Source: Bog-532 sp963742875 (lineage in GTDB: Bacteria > Actinomycetota > Actinomycetes > Streptosporangiales > Streptosporangiaceae). From it: a DNA stretch of 64,000 nucleotides. Both the position numbers and the translations under genes were made by a program. Each line of letters begins with the position of its first letter. Position 1 is the stretch's first letter. The stretch lies in NCBI GenBank assembly GCA_963742875.1, contig CAVUNO010000001.1:248001-312000 (forward strand). Reading direction: 5' to 3'. Of the stretch, positions 41,933 to 49,613 are shown one piece after another. The notes beneath the pieces were generated by a model. It was not told where the DNA came from and did no database searches. It worked only from the letters and a program-made list of their open reading frames with translations.

Positions 41933-43069
41933 TCAGAACAGAAGGCTGGACAGGGCGGCGCGGGCCTTGCTCACCCGCGGGTCCCGGGGCGGGAAAATCT
42001 CGAAGAGACCCACGAGGCGCGCCCGCGCCTGGTCCCGCTCCTCCCCTGAAGTCCGCCGGACGACCCCGAGCAGCCGGTCGAAGGCATCCTCGATCTTGCC
42101 CCCGGCCAGCTCGATGTCGGCCACGCGGGCCTGGGCCTCCACGTCGTCGGGGTGCTCGGCGGCGGCGCGGCGCGTGGCGGCCTCGTCGTACGAGTCCAAG
42201 CGCTGGAACAGCTCGACGCGCGCCAGGCCGACCTTGGCCACCGGGTCAGCGGGAGAGCTCGCGAGGACCTTGCGGAAAGCCTCGGCCGCGGCGTCCGTGT
42301 CACCACGCTCCATGGCCTGCTGGGCCTCGGCGTACGCCGGGTTCGACGTTTCCGGGCCCATTGCCGGGCCGGGGCCACCCGGTCCGGCAGGCCCCCCGCG
42401 CCCGCCGGGACCACCGCGCCCGCCAGGACCACCGGGCCGTCCCGGGCCGACGGGACCGCCGGGACCGGGCCGGCCACCGGCCCCGGGACCGGCGGGACTG
42501 CCACCGGCGCCGGGCGGGCCGCCGGGCGCGTTCCCATCGGCGGCCTGCTGCTGGCCCGACTCCGCCCCCGGGGCGCCGGGCCCACCGGCGCCGCCAGGAC
42601 CGCCAGGCCCGACGCCGAGTTGCTCGGCCGCGTCCAGGACCTGGCTGATCCACTGGCGGACCTGCGCCTCCGGCAGAGCACCCAGGAAGCCGTCCACCAG
42701 CTGACCGCCGATGACCGCGACGACCATGGGGATGCTCTGCACCTGCAGCGCCTGGCTGAGGCGCGGATTGGCATCGACGTCGATCTTGGCCAGGATCCAC
42801 TGCCCGCCCGATTCGCCGGCCAGCTTCTCCAGCACCGGGCTGAGCTGCTTACACGGCTCGCACCAGTCCGCCCACAGGTCGATGATGACGGGTGTGGTAC
42901 GAGACTGCTCGACGACCAGGTTGTTGAAAGTCTCCTCGGTGACGTCGATGACGGCGGTCGGCGTGCCGCCGGGCGTGCCGGCCTCGGCTGCCTGCTGCTT
43001 GCGCTGAGCGGCGGCCTGGCGCGCGCCGAGGTCGACGGCGCCGTAAATGGAAAAATCCCGCGACTGCAT
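41933..43069 (-). CDS. Thioredoxin-TPR protein (CnoX/YbbN-like) with collagen-like linker
   Basis: 378 aa. An N-terminal thioredoxin domain (VIIDLWADWCEPCKQLSPVL, active site WCEPC near residue 68) is followed by about 85 residues almost entirely Gly/Pro/Ala, and then TPR-like helices (NPAYAEAQQAMERGDTDAAA, DPVAKVGLARVELFQRLDSY). Similar proteins act as a chaperone-redox factor in other bacteria. The Gly-Pro linker is unusually long. Begins after GGATGGAAGC. Confidence 0.92.
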   Translation of the reverse strand: MQSRDFSIYGAVDLGARQAAAQRKQQAAEAGTPGGTPTAVIDVTEETFNNLVVEQSRTTPVIIDLWADWCEPCKQLSPVLEKLAGESGGQWILAKIDVDANPRLSQALQVQSIPMVVAVIGGQLVDGFLGALPEAQVRQWISQVLDAAEQLGVGPGGPGGAGGPGAPGAESGQQQAADGNAPGGPPGAGGSPAGPGAGGRPGPGGPVGPGRPGGPGGRGGPGGRGGPAGPGGPGPAMGPETSNPAYAEAQQAMERGDTDAAAEAFRKVLASSPADPVAKVGLARVELFQRLDSYDEAATRRAAAEHPDDVEAQARVADIELAGGKIEDAFDRLLGVVRRTSGEERDQARARLVGLFEIFPPRDPRVSKARAALSSLLF

Positions 43070-43194
43070 GCTTCCATCCTGCCGTATTCCCGCAGCATCT
43101 TCACCCGCACCATCGTGACAGGCACCGGAAGGTCATTTCTCTCCGCCCAGCCTCCCTTACAGCTGCCTGGTATGTAGCACGCGCGGCCGGCAGC

Positions 43195-44301
43195 CTAGCT
43201 GGAGGATTCGGGGTCGCGGCCGGCTGCGGCGTCGTCGAGGCGCTGGGCGGCGATCTCGGCGAAGTCGTGGTCGACTTCCGCGACGCAGGCGAAGCGCCCG
43301 GCGCCAATCGCCGCCACGGAAGCGGACGCCAGGCCGCCGAACGGCTCCCACACCACGTCGCCCTCGGCCGTGACCGCCGCCAGGATCCGGCGCATGAAGG
43401 CCAGCGGCTTCTGGTTGAGGTGCGCCGCGGACAGGCTGCCCGGGTTGTGCACGCGAGGGGCGGCCCGGCGCATGGTGCCCTTGACGCGCTCGACCCCGTG
43501 CAGCGGCGCGAGCGGCCACACATTCGTCAGGCCGTGCACGTGCCGCCAGGTGTAGCGGAGCGCGTCCCACTCCTTCGCCGTCACCGGCGCGCGGCCGTCG
43601 AGTGAGTAGTACGGCCAGCCGGAGCGGGCCCCGTGGGCGTTGGCGTACGCGGCCATGCGCTCAAGCATCTCACCGGGCGGCCAGTACCAGAGCCAGTCCA
43701 TGGTCAGGTACTTGCGGGTGGCGGCGTTCCGCACGCCGCAGGCGTCGTTGGCCCGGTTCAGCGGGAGCCCGGACCGCTGCCATTCGCGGCGCAGCCACTG
43801 CTGCACGCCCATCGGCCCGTCGGCGCCGGCGGGTTCGAAGCGCCGCTGGTAGAAGGCGCACACCTCGGTGACCACGGGAAAGCGCCGGATGGTCTGGCCG
43901 TTGACGTTGCCCGCAATGTGCGCGACGCCCTTGTCCCAGGTGATGAGCTGAACGTATTCCCAGCCGCTGGCGGCCAGCAGCGGATGCACGGTCGCCCAGC
44001 CGAGCTCGGTGTTCCAGAACCACAGCGTGGTGGCCGGGGTCGCGTGCCGGTTCCAGGCCACGACGTGCGGGCGGTACCAGCCGGGCAGCCCCTCGGCGCC
44101 GGTCGTGTCACCGTGGAACCCGCGCACGCCGTAGGCGCCGTCGCTGATGATGGCGGCGGGCGCGGGCCAGGAGCCGTACGCCTCCAGCGCGTCCCCCCGG
44201 TGCAGCCGGTACGCGGGGGGCTCCTGGTCAGCCGTCTCGCCCGGAGTACCGTCCCGGGCGTGGGCCGGGACAGCATCGGTCCGGGCACGGGGACGCTGCA
44301 C
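43195..44301 (-). CDS. Solitary DNA methyltransferase-like protein
   Basis: 368 aa. Order of motifs resembles beta-type N6-adenine/N4-cytosine methyltransferases: the catalytic-loop region ALEAYGSWPAPAAIISDGAY near residues 35-60, and the SAM-binding segment DVVWEPFGGLASASVAAIGA near 320-345, after LNQKPLAFMRRILAAVT. The usual (D/N/S)PP(Y/F/W) is here SDGAYG. No restriction enzyme or specificity subunit is adjacent, so it is an orphan modification enzyme or a divergent family. The GTG at 44301 lies directly after the meaB stop at 44303. Confidence 0.8.
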   Translation of the reverse strand: MQRPRARTDAVPAHARDGTPGETADQEPPAYRLHRGDALEAYGSWPAPAAIISDGAYGVRGFHGDTTGAEGLPGWYRPHVVAWNRHATPATTLWFWNTELGWATVHPLLAASGWEYVQLITWDKGVAHIAGNVNGQTIRRFPVVTEVCAFYQRRFEPAGADGPMGVQQWLRREWQRSGLPLNRANDACGVRNAATRKYLTMDWLWYWPPGEMLERMAAYANAHGARSGWPYYSLDGRAPVTAKEWDALRYTWRHVHGLTNVWPLAPLHGVERVKGTMRRAAPRVHNPGSLSAAHLNQKPLAFMRRILAAVTAEGDVVWEPFGGLASASVAAIGAGRFACVAEVDHDFAEIAAQRLDDAAAGRDPESSS

Positions 44302-44302
44302 G

Positions 44303-45271
44303 TCAGGCGCCGTCGGTGAGGGCGCTCAGGAGTTCGTCCGCCGCCGAGTAGGGGTCGATCTGGCCGCTCGCGACGCGCTCGGCGAGCGGGCCGAGAGCGC
44401 TCTCTCCGGGCAGGCGGCTCATCTTGCCGCGCAAGGCGGCCAGGGCCAGCGCCGCCACCTCCTCGCGGGCGCGGGCGGCTCTGCGGCGGTCCCGTTCACC
44501 GGAGTTATCCAGCCAGGTCCGGTGCGCGTCGAGCTTGCCGACCAGCTCCGCTATCCCTTCGCCGGTGGTGGCGATGGTCGTGACGATCGGCGGTTTCCAG
44601 TCCTCGGGGGCCCGTTCGGCCAGGGCGATCATGTTCCGTAGGTCGCGGATCGTTTCCTGGGCCTGCGGCCGGTCCGCCTTGTTGACCACGAAGACGTCCG
44701 CGATCTCCAGGATGCCCGCCTTCGCGGCCTGCACCGAGTCGCCCATGCCCGGAACGATGAGCACCGCGACCGAGTCCGCCATCGAGGCGATCTCCACCTC
44801 GACCTGCCCCACGCCCACCGTCTCGATCAGGATCACCTCGAAACGGGCGGCGTCGAGGGCCCGGATCACCTGGGGGCTCGCGGCGGCCAGGCCGCCGAGG
44901 TGTCCCCGGGTGGCCATCGACCGGATGAAAACGTCGCGGTCGGTGGCGTGATCCTGCATGCGGATGCGGTCACCGAGCAACGCCCCGCCGGTGAAGGGAG
45001 ACGTGGGGTCGATAGCCAGCACCCCCACGCGCAGACCCTGGTCGCGGTACGCCCGGACGAGCGCGCTGGTGACCGTTGACTTCCCGGCGCCGGGCGCGCC
45101 CGTCAGGCCGATCACGCGCGCGTGGCCCGCCAGCGGCGCGAGTTGCTTCATGACCGAACGGAGCCTCGGGGACCCGTCCTCGATCAGCGAGACCAGTCGC
45201 GCGAGGGCACGCGGGTCACCGTCGTGCGCCCGGGCGACCATTTCCGGGATATCGCTCGCTGACGTGGCCAC
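44303..45271 (-). CDS. meaB: MeaB/ArgK GTPase, methylmalonyl-CoA mutase chaperone
   Basis: G3E-type GTPase that protects and reloads adenosylcobalamin-dependent methylmalonyl-CoA mutase. About 322 aa. Walker A GLTGAPGAGKSTVTSALV, switch LAIDPTSPFTGGALLGDR, MQDHATDRDVFIRSMATRG, IETVGVGQVEVEIASMADS and the guanine motif FVVNKADRP are all present. Start is uncertain (GTG 45271 or 45280); further upstream reading runs into the 14-bp repeat array and should be discounted. The epimerase gene lies divergently next to it; the mutase genes are not in the window. Confidence 0.94.
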   Translation of the reverse strand: MATSASDIPEMVARAHDGDPRALARLVSLIEDGSPRLRSVMKQLAPLAGHARVIGLTGAPGAGKSTVTSALVRAYRDQGLRVGVLAIDPTSPFTGGALLGDRIRMQDHATDRDVFIRSMATRGHLGGLAAASPQVIRALDAARFEVILIETVGVGQVEVEIASMADSVAVLIVPGMGDSVQAAKAGILEIADVFVVNKADRPQAQETIRDLRNMIALAERAPEDWKPPIVTTIATTGEGIAELVGKLDAHRTWLDNSGERDRRRAARAREEVAALALAALRGKMSRLPGESALGPLAERVASGQIDPYSAADELLSALTDGA

Positions 45272-45286
45272 GCGGCTCACGCTACA

Positions 45287-45367
45287 CGGCTGGCGCCACA
45301 CGGCTGGCGCTGCCCGGCTGGCGCTGCCCGGCTGGCGCTGCCCGGCTGGCGCTGCCCGGCTGGCGCA
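45287..45367. repeat. 14-bp tandem repeat (about 6 copies)
   Basis: Unit CGGCTGGCGCTGCC; four identical copies at 45301-45356 flanked by variant or partial copies. It begins about 15 nt upstream of the meaB start and could form part of its 5' leader. Confidence 0.9.
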
Positions 45368-45528
45368 GGAACGCGGATGATCAGCGCCTCACCCTGGCCG
45401 CCGCCTCCGCACAGCCCGGCGGCCCCGAGCCCGCCGCCGCGCCGCCCTGTCACGATATCCAGCCCCTGGGAACCGGCCGGGCCCCGGCCACTGGCCCAAG
45501 GAAGCGACCCGGGCCTGGCCAAAGGTGG

Positions 45529-45560
45529 GCACTTTCTGCTGTCATCACAGCAGAAAGTGC
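45529..45560. promoter_or_regulatory. Perfect 14-bp palindrome upstream of the epimerase gene
   Basis: Arms GCACTTTCTGCTGT and ACAGCAGAAAGTGC with a 4-nt centre (CATC). It is less GC-rich than its surroundings. It may be an operator, or a hairpin in a leader transcript; it lies 134 nt before the epimerase start. Confidence 0.65.
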
Positions 45561-45620
45561 ACACGAAGGGCTCTTGCTGATCTTGCTGCGGCTGCCGATC
45601 CTGCTGCGGCCGTAGCGGCA

Positions 45621-45680
45621 GAGGCCGTAGGGCCAGAGGCAGAGGCCGTAGGGCCAGAGGCAGAGGCCGTAGGGCCAGAG
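45621..45680. repeat. 21-bp tandem repeat directly upstream of the epimerase gene
   Basis: Unit GAGGCCGTAGGGCCAGAGGC; two exact copies (45621-45641, 45642-45662) and a third partial copy reaching to 14 nt before the start codon, so it includes the ribosome-binding region. Confidence 0.85.
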
Positions 45681-45693
45681 ACGAAGGCGGACC

Positions 45694-46335
45694 ATGCTGA
45701 CCCAGATCGATCATGTCGGGATCGCGTGCCATGACCTGGAGGAGAAGATCGACTTCTACTGCTCCACGTTCGGCCTCACGGTGGCGGCCCGCGAAGTTCA
45801 CGAAGAACAGGGCGTGCGGGAGGCCATGCTGCTGGTCGCGACGGTCGATGCGGGGCCGGGCGCGTTCCAGGGCGGCCCCCCCGACCTGCGAGCTGCCGCC
45901 GGGACGGCCGTGGGCGCGCCATCCGGCCCCGACCTGCGGGCCGCCGAGGGTGGAACTGGCCCCGGGGGCGCGCCTGGTTCTGGCCGGGGGGGCGCGCCTG
46001 GTTCTGGCCCGGGGGCCGCGCCCTGGGCGGGGCAGCGGGGCTATCTGGCTGGGGGTTCCTATATCCAGTTGCTGGAGCCGCTCGGGCCGGATTCGCCGGT
46101 CGGGAAGTTCCTGGCCCGGCGCGGGGAAGGGATTCATCACATCGGGTACGGCGTCACCGACGTCCGGGCCGCGCTTGCCGCGATCAGCGCGACCGGAATC
46201 CGGCTCGTCGACGAGCGCCCGCGGCACGGCTCCATGGGCGCCTCGATCGCATTCCTCCATCCGGCGGATCTCGGAGGGGTACTGACGGAACTGGTGGAGC
46301 ACCCAGCGGATCAGAGGACGAATTCTGGACCATGA
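45694..46335 (+). CDS. mce: Methylmalonyl-CoA epimerase with low-complexity insertion
   Basis: Interconverts (R)- and (S)-methylmalonyl-CoA for propionate metabolism. 213 aa; usual length is about 140-150. The VOC fold is visible at both ends: IDHVGIACHDLEEKIDFY, then YIQLLEPLGPDSPVGKFL, RRGEGIHHIGYGVTDV and LHPADLGGVLTELVEHP with metal-binding His/Glu/His. Between LLVA and YIQLL lies an insert of about 65 residues rich in Gly/Ala/Pro (with PGSGRGGAPGSGPG), in a surface-loop position. meaB is divergent upstream; a FilP-like gene follows. Confidence 0.93.
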   Translation: MLTQIDHVGIACHDLEEKIDFYCSTFGLTVAAREVHEEQGVREAMLLVATVDAGPGAFQGGPPDLRAAAGTAVGAPSGPDLRAAEGGTGPGGAPGSGRGGAPGSGPGAAPWAGQRGYLAGGSYIQLLEPLGPDSPVGKFLARRGEGIHHIGYGVTDVRAALAAISATGIRLVDERPRHGSMGASIAFLHPADLGGVLTELVEHPADQRTNSGP

Positions 46336-46364
46336 GCAATCGGTGACGGCTCGTGACCGAAACG

Positions 46365-46398
46365 CGGGTCAGGGACGGCGAGAACCGCCCCTGACCCG
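46365..46398. terminator. Hairpin after the epimerase gene
   Basis: Arms CGGGTCAGGGACGG and CCGCCCCTGACCCG pair over 14 bp with one mismatch and a 6-nt loop, 30 nt past the stop codon. The rest of the 46336-46807 gap has no gene. A possible -10 element TATGAT at 46569-46574 precedes the FilP-like gene. Confidence 0.7.
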
Positions 46399-46807
46399 GC
46401 CCGGGCCGCATCCGTCGCGGTGGTTGCCCGGGCAGTGCCCGGGGTGCGGAAACCGCGGCTGTTCACTGGCACTTGCACCTCAGGCGTACCACTGGACACC
46501 ACGGCGTGATCTTGAGCGACGGCCCGAAAGCACCCGATATGCAGGGCAGACATACCTTCTATGTACGTTATGATCCGGATCGACCGGAAGTGCAGAAGTG
46601 AGTCCAGTGAATCCGCCGCTGGAAGTCCGAAGGAACCGACAACGTCCCAAAGGCGGAGTAGTCTGCGTGCTACCAGGTGAGAAAATCGCAGAAGTCCCAA
46701 ACGACCGGGTGACGTACTGCCGCTGCGCCGGTGGCTGAGCCTGCCGGTCAGGGCGAGATGCTTACCTGCGACCCCGCCTGCCGTTACGTCCAACAGGGTT
46801 AGGCCAC

Positions 46808-48205
46808 ATGCAATCCGACATTGACGCACAGCTCACTAATTTCTTTGAAGACAGCCAGCCGCGCGAGTTCGCCAAGGTGATGCGTGGCTACGACCCTCAG
46901 CAGGTCAACGAGCATCTCGCCCAGCTTGAGGGGGATTTGCGCCAGCATAAGGATCAAGTCCAGGCGATGCACCGGGAGCTGTCTGAGGCTCATCGGCAGC
47001 TCCAGGAGCAGGAACGGCCCACCTACTCCGGCCTGGGCGCACGGATCGAGCAGCTGCTCAGGCTCGCCGAGGAACAGGCCACCGAGCTTGTCCAGGCCGC
47101 GCGGTCCGAGGCCAACGAGATCAAGGCCGCATCAAAGGTGGATGCCGCCGAGGTGCGCGCCTCCGCCGAGAACGAGGCGGCGGAACTACGGGCGATCGCC
47201 AAGCGTGAGACCGATGACCTGCGCGGCGCGGCGGAGCGTGAGGCCGACTCCATCAGGACGGGCGCACGGCGTGAGTCCGACGAGCTCACCTCGACGACCG
47301 AGCGCGAGGTCGCCAAGCTGCGCGCGACGGCGGACCACGAGATCGCCGAGAAGCGGGCAGCGGTGGAGCGCGACATCGCCAAGCTGCGGACCACCACCGA
47401 GCGCGAGGTGGCTCAGCTCAAGGCGTCCGCCAAGCGGGAACGCGATGAGATCCTTACCACATCCAAGCGCCAGGCTGACGAGATGCGCAGCCAGGCCCAG
47501 CGGATCCTCGAGGAGAGCGAAGCGCAGCGGGCGCAGGCCGAGGCGGAGTTCGAAATCCAGCTCGCGGCCCGCCGGGAAGAAGCCGAACGGCAGGAGGCCG
47601 AGCGTCTCTCCGCCGCCCAGGCCGCGACCCAGAAACTCGTCTCCGAGGCCGAACAGCGGGCTTCGACCGCCGAGCAGCGGGCCGCCAAGGCGAGCACCCA
47701 GGCCGAGCAGACCCGGCGCGACGCCGACCAGCACGCCAAGCAGCTGGTCAGCAACGCCAAGAAGGACGCGGACCAGATCGTCGGCCAGGCCAAGAGCCAG
47801 GCGGATCACCTGCTGGCCGAGACGAAATCCGAAGCCGAGCGGGTCCGCGCTTACGCGCAGCGCCAGGTCGACGACCTCACCCGGCAGAAGGACAGCATCA
47901 GCAGCCACCTCGCCCAGCTGCGCCAGCTGCTCGGCGGCGGTGTCCCGGGGATGGATGACACGGCCGCCGTGCAGGCCTCCCCGCCGCGCCAGGCCATCGG
48001 CGCGGAAGCGCCCCGGCCTCCGGCCCCGGCCCCGGCGCAGAACGCACCCAAGCCGCCGGACAACCCCCCGCGGGCCACCATTCAGCCTCCGGCGCAGCGG
48101 TCGGCTCCCGCCCCGGCCGGCCAGGCCGCCCGCGGCGGTGTCCCTAACGGCGCCAAGCCGGTCAACGGCCAGGCGCCGGACGACGAGGACTGGTGGACCG
48201 AGTAA
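46808..48205 (+). CDS. FilP/Scy-like coiled-coil polar-growth protein (DivIVA-related)
   Basis: 465 aa. The N-terminus has a DivIVA-type start (FFEDSQPREFAKVMRGYDPQ, then QVNEHLAQLEGDL). A long coiled coil (residues about 60-390) carries repeats such as AEREADSIRTGARRE and TTEREVAKLRATAD. A Pro/Ala tail ends in DDEDWWTE. In Streptomyces the filP and scy genes lie next to the methylmalonyl-CoA epimerase gene, matching this position, and act in hyphal-tip growth and cytoskeleton. It is longer than Streptomyces FilP (about 310 aa) and much shorter than Scy. Confidence 0.87.
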   Translation: MQSDIDAQLTNFFEDSQPREFAKVMRGYDPQQVNEHLAQLEGDLRQHKDQVQAMHRELSEAHRQLQEQERPTYSGLGARIEQLLRLAEEQATELVQAARSEANEIKAASKVDAAEVRASAENEAAELRAIAKRETDDLRGAAEREADSIRTGARRESDELTSTTEREVAKLRATADHEIAEKRAAVERDIAKLRTTTEREVAQLKASAKRERDEILTTSKRQADEMRSQAQRILEESEAQRAQAEAEFEIQLAARREEAERQEAERLSAAQAATQKLVSEAEQRASTAEQRAAKASTQAEQTRRDADQHAKQLVSNAKKDADQIVGQAKSQADHLLAETKSEAERVRAYAQRQVDDLTRQKDSISSHLAQLRQLLGGGVPGMDDTAAVQASPPRQAIGAEAPRPPAPAPAQNAPKPPDNPPRATIQPPAQRSAPAPAGQAARGGVPNGAKPVNGQAPDDEDWWTE

Positions 48206-48252
48206 GAACCCTGTAGCGGTACGGCGAGCACGGCGGTCTAAGTCTCGCCGGC

Positions 48253-48302
48253 GGACGGTGAAGGGCCAGGCCCCGGAGCGGGGACCTGGCCCTTCACCGT
48301 CC
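48253..48302. terminator. Strong hairpin after the FilP-like gene
   Basis: Arms GGACGGTGAAGGGCCAGG plus CCCC (48253-48274) and the complement (48280-48302) pair over 22 bp with one bulged A. It lies 48 nt after the stop codon, without a T-run. Confidence 0.85.
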
Positions 48303-48389
48303 CCGGGGGTCTTCCGGTGGGCGGCCTGGGAAAGCGCGGGCAGATCATCATCCCGAACGGACGTGGCCGGGACGGTCCCGGTGCCGGAG

Positions 48390-48677
48390 TCAGCCACGCC
48401 GGGCCGAGCCCGGGCGCCGGTTCAGCCGCCGGTCCCAGCAGGTCCGGTGCCAGTGCCGCCGCATGCCGACGCCGGGCGCCTCGGCCGGCCAGGCCACAAT
48501 GTGCGCCGTGCCGGGCGGTATTTCCTGGTCACAGCCGGGACAGCGATAGGTCTTGGTCGCGGCGGCGCCGGGGATCTGCCGGACGACCCAGTCCCCGTCC
48601 GGCCACGATTCGGCGCGCTCCGGACCCAGCGGCCAGGGCGCCTCCGGTCGCCGGCGGCGGGATCTGCGCGGGTTCAC
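48390..48677 (-). CDS. Small Cys/His zinc-binding-like protein beside nucS
   Basis: 95 aa. Arg-rich N-terminus, then PDGDWVVRQIPGAAATKTYR, CPGCDQEIPPGTAHIVAWP and RRHWHRTCW. The CPGC pair plus H-W-H-R-T-C give a plausible zinc site. Conserved next to nucS in actinobacteria; sometimes labelled ATP/GTP-binding protein without support. A TAAAGT -10-like hexamer lies about 12 nt before the GTG start and no ribosome site is seen, so the message is probably leaderless. Confidence 0.75.
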   Translation of the reverse strand: MNPRRSRRRRPEAPWPLGPERAESWPDGDWVVRQIPGAAATKTYRCPGCDQEIPPGTAHIVAWPAEAPGVGMRRHWHRTCWDRRLNRRPGSARRG

Positions 48678-48747
48678 GGTCGATACTTTATGTGTCAATC
48701 GCCGGGCTGGCGCCACGGCCCGACCGGCCGGGCTACAGTGGCATTCC

Positions 48748-49485
48748 GTGCGGCTCGTCATCGCGCGGTGCAGCGTCGACTACGTCGGCCGGCTCACCGC
48801 TCACCTCCCCTCGGCCCTCCGGCTGCTGATCGTCAAAGCCGACGGCTCGGTACTGGTGCACTGCGACGGCGGCTCCTACAAGCCGCTGAACTGGATGTCA
48901 CCGCCGTGCCGACTGGCCGAGGAGCCGGGACGCTGGACGGTGACGAACAAGGCGGCCGAGACCCTGGCCATCACGATCGAGGAGGTCCTCAGCGACTTCT
49001 CGGCCGACCTGGGCGTCGACCCGGGGCTGGTCAAGGACGGGGTGGAAGCACACCTCCAGGAGCTGCTCGCGGCGCAGATGCACGTGCTCGGGGAGGGCTG
49101 GCGGCTGATCCGGCGCGAGTACCCGACGCCGATCGGGCCGGTCGACCTGATGTGCAAGGATGCCGACGGGACGAGCGTCGCGGTCGAGATCAAGCGTCGC
49201 GGTGAGATTCACGGGTCCACTTCTAACGAAGGTGCCGCTTCGGGGGGAGGGACTCATGTGGCGGTCGAGATCAAGCGCCACGCTGGCATCGATGCTGTCG
49301 AACAGTTGACCAGGTACCTGGAGTTGCTGAACCGGGACCCGCTCCTGGCCCCGGTTAAGGGCGTGCTTGCTGCGCAGACGATAAAGCCACAGGCGCGTAC
49401 GCTGGCGGAAGATCGCGGAGTTAGGTGCGTGGTCCTGGACTACGACGCCATGCGCGGGATCGAACGCGAGGGGACGTTGTTCTAG
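48748..49485 (+). CDS. nucS: NucS mismatch-specific endonuclease with internal duplication of the catalytic strand
   Basis: Non-canonical mismatch repair enzyme of actinobacteria and archaea that makes double-strand breaks at mismatches. 245 aa, about 20-27 more than usual. N-terminal DNA-binding/dimer domain: VRLVIARCSVDYVGRL, KADGSVLVHCDGGSYKPLNW. Nuclease domain: YPTPIGPVDLMCKDADGTSV with the Asp, then the E-x-K strand AVEIKR. That strand occurs twice, at residues 144-150 and 171-177, with a Gly/Ser-rich 20-residue spacer. The C-terminus EREGTLF resembles the clamp-binding tail. GTG start at 48748. Confidence 0.93.
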   Translation: MRLVIARCSVDYVGRLTAHLPSALRLLIVKADGSVLVHCDGGSYKPLNWMSPPCRLAEEPGRWTVTNKAAETLAITIEEVLSDFSADLGVDPGLVKDGVEAHLQELLAAQMHVLGEGWRLIRREYPTPIGPVDLMCKDADGTSVAVEIKRRGEIHGSTSNEGAASGGGTHVAVEIKRHAGIDAVEQLTRYLELLNRDPLLAPVKGVLAAQTIKPQARTLAEDRGVRCVVLDYDAMRGIEREGTLF

Positions 49486-49613
49486 CGTTGCGTAGGCCTT
49501 GCACGCATCGTGCATCCATATCGCGGCCTACGCGATCCCGATCGTCGCTGCGAGCCCGTGATGGCAACTATCACTGCGAAACCGCCGTGACACCCCGGGG
49601 AAGTTCAGAGCGA

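Larger units (their letters stand above)
45272..45693. promoter_or_regulatory. Divergent meaB/epimerase gap with repeats and a palindrome
   Basis: The 420-nt gap contains a 14-bp array at 45287-45367, a perfect palindrome at 45529-45560, a CTGCTGCGGC-type pair near 45574-45612 and a 21-bp array at 45621-45680. No convincing gene lies in it. Confidence 0.65.

Noticed and set aside
45525..45734. Reading frame with EAVGPEA repeats upstream of the epimerase
   Set aside because: It is made by the 21-bp array and runs into the epimerase gene in another frame; no conserved sequence.
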